In this document: positions 52,245 through 56,456 of the stretch, piece by piece
Layout of the letters: the number at the start of each line of letters is the position of its first letter
Numbering within the stretch: position 1 is the first letter of the stretch
Source: Lachnospiraceae bacterium
Lineage (GTDB): Bacteria; Bacillota; Clostridia; Lachnospirales; Lachnospiraceae
Assembly: GCA_022764465.1 (NCBI GenBank)
Contig: JALERL010000088.1
Coordinates: forward strand, 1-56,456
Length of the DNA: 56,456 nt
Reading direction: 5' to 3'
Position numbers and translations under genes: made by a program
Notes under the pieces: model-generated
The model's input: only the letters and a program-made list of their open reading frames with translations
Told to the model about the DNA's origin: nothing
Databases searched by the model: none

Positions 52245-53079
52245 AACTTTCCTCATCGGCTGTATTCGCGGAATACAACAAGTCATTGATTCCTTTCCGG
52301 ATATCAATAAACTCCTTGGTGTCCTTTAACTCCAGTGTCCGCTTATGCGGCAGATATACATTGACCTCTTTGATGACCTTGCCCGGTCTTGCTGACATGA
52401 CATAGATCTTATTTGCAAGGAAAACTGCCTCATCAATATCGTGTGTAATAAATACAACGGTCGGATGCTCTGTCTCCCAGATCTCACGCATCAGAAGCTG
52501 CATCATTGCCTTGGTATGCGGATCAAGTGCACCAAACGGTTCATCCATCAGCAGTACCTCAGGCTGGTTTGCTAATGCTCTTGCAATCGCAACTCTCTGT
52601 TTCATACCACCGGATAATTCCTTTGGATAGGACTTGGCAAACTTTGTAAGTCCGATAATATCCAGATAGCGGTCTGCAATCCGCTGCTGCTCATCCTTTG
52701 GCATTTTCTTGATCTTTAAACCAAACTTGATGTTATCTTCTACGGTCATCCACGGGAATAAGGTATATGTCTGAAATACCATTCCACGATCCGGTCCCGG
52801 ACCTGTTACTTTCTTATCATTTACAATAATGTTTCCTTCGGTCGGGAAGTCTAAGCCGGCAAGCATACGAAGCAGGGTAGATTTACCACAGCCGGACGGA
52901 CCAACGATACAAACGAAGTCATTATCCTGAATATCAATGGAAACATCCTCAATGGCTGTTACGCTTTTTTTACCGGAGGTATATACTTTATCAATATGTT
53001 CTGCTAAGATCTTGCTGCTTGCTACATGAGCCTCAAGTGGAGAACCCGTTCTATCTATTTCTTTCTTTTTTCCTGCCAT
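52243..53079 (-). CDS. ABC transporter ATPase, NitT/TauT type
   Basis: A 278-residue ATPase of the nitrate/sulfonate/taurine importer group. Walker A GPSGCGKSTLL at ~61, signature LSGGMKQRVAIARAL, Walker B VLLMDEPFGALD and the switch His in FITHDIDEA are all intact. The N-terminal ~25 residues are extra and charged. It pairs with the permease at 53094. No periplasmic or lipoprotein binding protein gene is seen nearby. The start at 53079 follows AGGAGGAG and lies 14 bases after the permease stop. Confidence 0.93.
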   Translation of the reverse strand: MAGKKKEIDRTGSPLEAHVASSKILAEHIDKVYTSGKKSVTAIEDVSIDIQDNDFVCIVGPSGCGKSTLLRMLAGLDFPTEGNIIVNDKKVTGPGPDRGMVFQTYTLFPWMTVEDNIKFGLKIKKMPKDEQQRIADRYLDIIGLTKFAKSYPKELSGGMKQRVAIARALANQPEVLLMDEPFGALDPHTKAMMQLLMREIWETEHPTVVFITHDIDEAVFLANKIYVMSARPGKVIKEVNVYLPHKRTLELKDTKEFIDIRKGINDLLYSANTADEES

Positions 53080-53093
53080 CTTCTTCTCCTCCT

Positions 53094-53885
53094 TTACTCT
53101 GCCCATGGGAACATTTTCTTAATTGCAAATGCAAACAAACGGTCTGTGATCAGTCCTAAAACACCAATTACGAGAATTCCGGAAAAGATACTTTCCGTAT
53201 GTAAGAATCTCTGTGCCTTTAAGATCGAATATCCAAGTCCGGAACTTGATGCAACAAGTTCTGCTACTGTCAGATAGGTCCAGCCCCAGCCGATCATCAT
53301 ACGAAGTGTCAGCATCATTTTCGGTGCCATTGCAGGGATCAGTACCTTTGTAATGGTTGTCCACCGTGAAGTTCCTAAGGTATAACTCGATGAAAGCAGA
53401 TCATCCGATACACTTCTTGCATCATCCGCAATCATCAGTACCAGCTGGAAGAAGCATCCTAAAAATACGATCGTGATCTTTGCGCCTTCTCCAATTCCAC
53501 ACCATACCATAACCAACGGTACGAATGCCGGAACCGGCATGTAACGGATAAACTCACAGATCGGAGCAACAACTGCTTCAAATGGCTTAAAGCTTCCTGC
53601 TAAGATGCCAAGTGGGACACCAATGATAACGGAGATGATAAATCCCATCGTAATTCGGAAGATACTGTATCCCATGTTTACCCAGAGGCTTCCATCCTTT
53701 GCTCCTTCTATGATGTCATTTACAACCTTTGCCGGAGATGGAAGAAACAGCTCTTTGACTGTTCCGCTTGCACATAACAGCGTCCATCCTACAAAGATTG
53801 CAACAAACGTTATGATTGCGGATATGATATAACGTTTATGTGAGATGTCTTTTCTTAATCGAAAATCCCCTTTGTCTTTTTTCAT
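53094..53885 (-). CDS. ABC transporter permease, NitT/TauT type
   Basis: A 263-residue inner-membrane permease with six helices of the SsuC/TauC/NrtB group. The N-terminal FVAIFVGWTLLCASGTVKEL and the cytoplasmic EAA-type loop (SRWTTITKVLIPAMAPKMML, then GWGWTYLTVAELV) that contacts the ATPase are clear. Possible substrates are taurine, sulfonates, nitrate, cyanate or amine-like compounds. The start at 53885 follows TGAGG by 6 bases. A junction repeat stands between it and the second P-II gene. Confidence 0.93.
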   Translation of the reverse strand: MKKDKGDFRLRKDISHKRYIISAIITFVAIFVGWTLLCASGTVKELFLPSPAKVVNDIIEGAKDGSLWVNMGYSIFRITMGFIISVIIGVPLGILAGSFKPFEAVVAPICEFIRYMPVPAFVPLVMVWCGIGEGAKITIVFLGCFFQLVLMIADDARSVSDDLLSSSYTLGTSRWTTITKVLIPAMAPKMMLTLRMMIGWGWTYLTVAELVASSSGLGYSILKAQRFLHTESIFSGILVIGVLGLITDRLFAFAIKKMFPWAE

Positions 53886-53896
53886 ATAATTCCTCA

Positions 53897-53975
53897 TTTC
53901 TGCGCACGTTTTTTTGCGCTGTGCACAATAAGTGCACCTATCCGGTTTGTGTCAGGTGCGCGCAGACACAAACTT
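53897..53975 (-). repeat. Junction repeat, copy 3 (divergent)
   Basis: It shares with copy 2 the hairpin TTTGTGTC / GACACAAA and the end TGCGCAGAAATG, but lacks the GTGTGAAAAAT hairpin and carries another palindrome (GTGCAC / GTGCAC) instead. It lies between the second P-II gene and the permease gene. Confidence 0.6.
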
Positions 53976-53987
53976 CTGCTGCCCGGC

Positions 53988-54347
53988 TTAGATCAGTGCG
54001 TCTTCTCCTTTTTCACCGGTATGGATACGGATGCTTTCTTCTACCGGAAGTACGAAGATCTTGCCATCTCCTTCTGTTCCATGGCTGTTTACCTCAAGCA
54101 CCAGATCGGTCAATGGCTTTACTGCATCGTCCGGTACGATCATCTCAATCATCTTTTTGGCAACCAGTGCATTTTCATATACCTTATCTGCATCCTTTTC
54201 TTCGCCTTCACCGGCTGTAAAATGTACATGTGCCTTTCCTCTTCCGAGTACTTCCTTGGTGCTCATTGCGAAGAATCTGTGATCGCTGAGTGCCTGTTTT
54301 GTTTTAAAATAAGCATTTGGTCTTACTATAATGATTACCTGTTTCAT
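53988..54347 (-). CDS. P-II family nitrogen regulator, NifI2 type
   Basis: A 119-residue P-II protein. The start VIIIVRPNAYFKTKQALSDH and VLGRGKAHVHF, followed by a longer acidic T-loop (TAGEGEEKDADKVYENALVA) and the end GDGKIFVLPVEESIRIHTGE, fit NifI2/GlnBB. Such proteins form mixed trimers with NifI1 and sense 2-oxoglutarate and adenylates. In methanogens and clostridia the pair controls nitrogenase; here no nif gene is seen, and the neighbour is an ABC transporter. AGGAGG precedes the start. Confidence 0.9.
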   Translation of the reverse strand: MKQVIIIVRPNAYFKTKQALSDHRFFAMSTKEVLGRGKAHVHFTAGEGEEKDADKVYENALVAKKMIEMIVPDDAVKPLTDLVLEVNSHGTEGDGKIFVLPVEESIRIHTGEKGEDALI

Positions 54348-54357
54348 AAGGCACCTC

Positions 54358-54684
54358 CTATAACTCGCTCTTACCGGAGCTTACTGTAATCGCTGTCTCT
54401 ACCGGGAGAATGAAGATCTTTCCATCTCCGAAGGAACCTTCATCACTGGTTCTGGAATATTTGATGATGATGTCGGTTACCTTTGTCACGTCCTCATCTT
54501 CAACAACTAACATCAGCATTTCCTTTGGAATCTCATCGTAGTAGACATCTTCTACTTTTAAGCCTCTCTGCTTTCCTCTTCCAAGGATTCCGAATCTTGT
54601 TACGGCACGATAGCCTGCCTCACATAAGTTTGTTAATACCTCATCACATTTTTCTGGTCTTACGACTGCTTTGATCATTTTCAT
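54358..54684 (-). CDS. P-II family nitrogen regulator, NifI1 type
   Basis: A 108-residue P-II protein with FGILGRGKQRGLKVEDVYYD in the T-loop region, then DIIIKYSRTSDEGSFGDGKI and the nucleotide-binding KIFILPVETAI. It is the first gene of the cluster; its stop lies 10 bases before the NifI2 gene. A promoter and terminator-like hairpin lie upstream, so its expression may be attenuated. AAGGAAGG stands 9 bases before the start. Confidence 0.92.
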   Translation of the reverse strand: MKMIKAVVRPEKCDEVLTNLCEAGYRAVTRFGILGRGKQRGLKVEDVYYDEIPKEMLMLVVEDEDVTKVTDIIIKYSRTSDEGSFGDGKIFILPVETAITVSSGKSEL

Positions 54685-54712
54685 ATTCAGTTACCTTCCT
54701 TTCCTTCGGTCG

Positions 54713-54745
54713 AAAAAAGACGCCAGAACAAATTGTTCTGACGCC
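54713..54745 (-). terminator. Terminator-like hairpin in the leader of the P-II cluster
   Basis: GGCGTCAGAACAA and TTGTTCTGGCGTC form a 13-bp RNA stem (two G-U pairs) with a single-base centre, followed by six Ts. In practice the innermost pairs would open as the loop. It lies ~35 bases after the predicted start of transcription and 29 bases before the first gene, so it would stop transcription before the gene unless prevented. Confidence 0.8.
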
Positions 54746-54781
54746 TTCGTCTTTCATTTCTTTGATTTAATTGATACCCTT

Positions 54782-54809
54782 ATTATACGTTTTTTCTTCC
54801 CTTCCGCAA
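54782..54809 (-). promoter_or_regulatory. Promoter of the P-II/ABC/amine cluster
   Basis: TTGCGG (54804-54809), 16 bases and a perfect TATAAT (54782-54787). Confidence 0.65.
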
Positions 54810-54830
54810 TGGATTCCGTTCATAATCATT

Positions 54831-54849
54831 GTTGTGCGTCACGCACAAC
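54831..54849. promoter_or_regulatory. Perfect 9-1-9 palindrome upstream of the P-II promoter
   Basis: GTTGTGCGT-C-ACGCACAAC lies 22 bases upstream of the -35 box and 5 bases from the large palindrome. It could be an operator or part of the element's end. Confidence 0.45.
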
Positions 54850-54853
54850 CGGG

Positions 54854-55412
54854 GAACACACCGTAACAAACGCTTCCGGTGTATCCCGAAAAAATCACTT
54901 ATTGTCAGGATGCACGTATATTTCCCGGAAAACTTGTTTCGGATTGCTAATTTGTCGGTGTCGTTTTCGGCTCTTCCTATGATTTATGTTCATTTGACAT
55001 CTGTACACCTGCACCGTAGTGTCCGTCTGTGTCATACACTCGATCTGTGACGAGCCGTGTGGGAGTTACATGCCGTCCGACAGCAAAAGAGGGCGCAAAA
55101 AATACTCGTTCAAGCTACACAACTTGCATACCTATATACAGTAAATGCGCGTTTGTATTTTTCGCGCCTGATAAACTCTGCTGGAGGCGGCATTTACTCC
55201 CACTAGGCGCAGGAACCGTGAGAGCGTATGACATAGACGAACACTATGGCGCAGTCGTTCATCTGGCAAATGTACACAAACGTTGAGCCGAAATTCGACA
55301 CCTGACAAATTTACGCAATTCTCACAAAATGTTTTCCGGGGAATATATGTGCATCCTGACATTGGTGATTTGCTTCAACTGATACACCGGAAGTTTTCGT
55401 TACGGTGTGTTC
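54854..55412. repeat. Large imperfect palindrome, 559 bases
   Basis: The ends GAACACACCGTAAC (54854-54867) and its complement (55399-55412) are exact. The two arms match through most of their ~260 bases: for example TTCCGGTGTATC, TGTCAGGATGCAC, CCCGGAAAAC, TGTCATACRCTC and GTGGGAGT occur in order on opposite strands. The centre is near 55133. No convincing gene is present. It can be read as two inverted copies of one ~270-base repeat. It fills most of the 715-base gap. Confidence 0.85.
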
Positions 55413-56059
55413 TGATGGATGCGTGGAAGATTCCAGCGGAATGTGGCGGCAAGCACCCGGATCACGATCACGGTGACAAACCCGATCGCAACTGCATAGT
55501 TTTCTCCTGTTACATGCCACAGATATGCCGTGATGAGTGCTCCTAAAATCGAGGCACAGGCATAAATATGGCGCACGAAAACGTATGGCTTTTCGGTTGC
55601 AAGCACATCCCGGATGATCCCGCCACCGACTCCGGTAAGTACCCCAAGGGAGATCACTAAAAACAGATTGTCCCCATACTCGGTATGCATGCCGACGCTG
55701 ACTCCATCTACCGTAAAAGCTGCAAGTCCCAGTGTATCTGAGAGAAACAGCACCTTTTCAAAGACCTTTGAAAAAAGCTGTCCTCCCATTTTTCCAAAAT
55801 AGACCAGAAAAAACACCAGACTTGCAGATATTACCATAAGCAGTGTGTACACCGGATTCTGAAAAAACTTCGGTGGAATCTCTCCTATTAAAACGTCGCG
55901 CAGAACGCCCCCGCCTGCGGCTGTCATAATTGCAAGGATATTTACACCAAAAATATCCATTTCCTTTTTGATTGCTAACATTGCGCCCGATATTGCAAAG
56001 GCGATCGTTCCTACAACATCCATTGCGAGCAAAAAAGAGAGTTCCATATAAATATCCAT
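55400..56059 (-). CDS. TRIC/UPF0126-family membrane protein
   Basis: A 219-residue protein with seven membrane helices made of two similar halves, each with a glycine-rich turn: ILAIMTAAGGGVLRDVLIGE and LGVLTGVGGGIIRDVLATEK. Bacterial members are prokaryotic TRIC-type cation channels or related transporters. The last three codons and stop lie in the terminal repeat of the neighbouring palindrome, so the C-terminus (QNTP) may have been replaced by its insertion. AAAGG precedes 56059 closely; an ATG four codons later is an alternative start. Confidence 0.88.
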   Translation of the reverse strand: MDIYMELSFLLAMDVVGTIAFAISGAMLAIKKEMDIFGVNILAIMTAAGGGVLRDVLIGEIPPKFFQNPVYTLLMVISASLVFFLVYFGKMGGQLFSKVFEKVLFLSDTLGLAAFTVDGVSVGMHTEYGDNLFLVISLGVLTGVGGGIIRDVLATEKPYVFVRHIYACASILGALITAYLWHVTGENYAVAIGFVTVIVIRVLAATFRWNLPRIHQNTP

Positions 56060-56117
56060 GCCTTTCTTTTACATAAGAAAAACATCACTCCCTTTCCAGT
56101 GACGCTTTCCTTTTTTA

Positions 56118-56456
56118 TTATCGTTTCCCGCTCTTCTTCTGATATGCCAGAATTGACATAAATTCAAATACAATATTTGCACCCATGTATGCGGTAATTT
56201 CCGAATGGTCATATGGCGGTGCGACTTCCACGACATCGAATCCGACAAAGTTTAAATCCTTTAACTGTCTGATAAATTCGAGCGTCTCATAGGAAGTAAA
56301 GCCTCCCACCTCCGGAGTTCCGGTTCCCGGTGCATAGGCAGGATCAACAAAGTCAATGTCAAAGGTGTAAAATACCTTACTGTCACCAACACGCTCCCGC
56401 ACTGCTGCTCCAAGTTCCTCGGCGGTCATCTTATGAAGTTCATTGCCCGGGATCAC
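56118..56456 (-). CDS. speB: Agmatinase, C-terminal part (continues beyond the window)
   Basis: 112 C-terminal residues of a ureohydrolase. The metal-binding YTFDIDFVDPAYAPGTGTPE followed by VGGFTSYETLEFIRQL and FDVVEVAPPYDHSEITAYMG are typical of agmatinase, which converts agmatine to putrescine and urea. The N-terminal ~170 residues lie off the right edge. Arginase-like relatives are possible, but PGTGTPEVGG favours agmatinase. It would feed putrescine to a diamine pathway such as the cluster nearby. Confidence 0.88.
   Translation of the reverse strand: MIPGNELHKMTAEELGAAVRERVGDSKVFYTFDIDFVDPAYAPGTGTPEVGGFTSYETLEFIRQLKDLNFVGFDVVEVAPPYDHSEITAYMGANIVFEFMSILAYQKKSGKR

Noticed and set aside
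52122-52307. Frame spanning the junction repeat between nitrilase and ABC ATPase
   Set aside because: Its translation overlaps both genes and is made from the repeat; a similar peptide comes from the copy at 17.7 kb, which marks it as a repeat product.
55132-55362. Short reading frames in both arms of the 559-base palindrome with similar translations
   Set aside because: They arise because the arms are inverted copies of one repeat; no ribosome site and odd composition. They were not called as genes.

Overview
The window looks like chromosome from a spore-forming, probably motile gut Clostridium of the family Lachnospiraceae, of Roseburia/Agathobacter type. The reasons are SpoIIID, a SPOCS/LysM spore-type protein, Veg, a long hibernation factor, an ATP-dependent PEP carboxykinase, ECF vitamin transport, a chemotaxis receptor and a diguanylate cyclase, together with short Firmicutes-style promoters and strong AGGAGG ribosome sites. 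No tRNA, rRNA, CRISPR array, prophage or transposase gene was seen. Nearly all genes lie on the minus strand; the plus-strand exceptions are an AraC regulator, an acyltransferase and the SDR / B6-transport / B6-kinase group.

Layout. 1-3.1 kb: guaA (stop just off the left edge) and a PIN-like protein. 3.2-7.2 kb: spoIIID, two DUF4230 envelope proteins, a MerR regulator and a chemotaxis receptor. 7.4-10.2 kb: three envelope proteins, two of them with zinc ribbons. 10.4-16.2 kb: sugar-related genes, namely an AraC regulator convergent with a GH127 arabinofuranosidase, then a LacI-type binding domain fused to GGDEF. 16.3-27.4 kb: mixed housekeeping, repair, peptidase, purine salvage, methionine aminopeptidase, YqeY, NlpC/P60, SPOCS, veg. 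27.6-32.7 kb: acyltransferase, murF, ddl, an XRE-TPR regulator and hpf. 32.9-35.2 kb: SDR and vitamin B6 salvage. 35.2-45.5 kb: HAD, membrane, HD and PH-domain genes, LacI, dus, pckA, a flavin-type PPOX protein and a MATE transporter. 46-54.7 kb: a coherent run of nine genes: two P-II proteins of NifI type, a NitT/TauT-type ABC permease and ATPase with no binding protein, a nitrilase-family amidase, two iron alcohol dehydrogenases, a GABA-transaminase-like enzyme and an aldehyde dehydrogenase. The window closes with a TRIC-family membrane protein and the C-terminal part of agmatinase.

The 46-54.7 kb run reads as nitrogen-responsive uptake and breakdown of an amine or amide (polyamine/GABA type, possibly taurine type). 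P-II proteins would gate the transporter, and the promoter of the first gene is followed by a clear intrinsic terminator, suggesting attenuation. The agmatinase close by fits a polyamine theme but is separated by another gene and a large palindrome.

The most unusual content is not in the genes but in dispersed structured repeats. (1) A 55-base conserved core plus a variable hairpin occurs between genes at 5.6 kb and again, in frame, inside the MATE gene at 44.7 kb. (2) Two 177-base palindromic elements at 19.2 and 45.6 kb share a central hairpin with a compensatory base-pair change. (3) Elements at 7.3 and 19.1 kb end in inverted GTGTCAAAAG repeats, and one supplies the -35 box of the neighbouring aminopeptidase gene. 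(4) A 559-base imperfect palindrome at 54.9-55.4 kb supplies the last codons of the TRIC gene. (5) A short hairpin repeat sits at several gene junctions of the same orientation. A candidate small RNA with its own promoter and terminator lies at about 45.83-45.93 kb.
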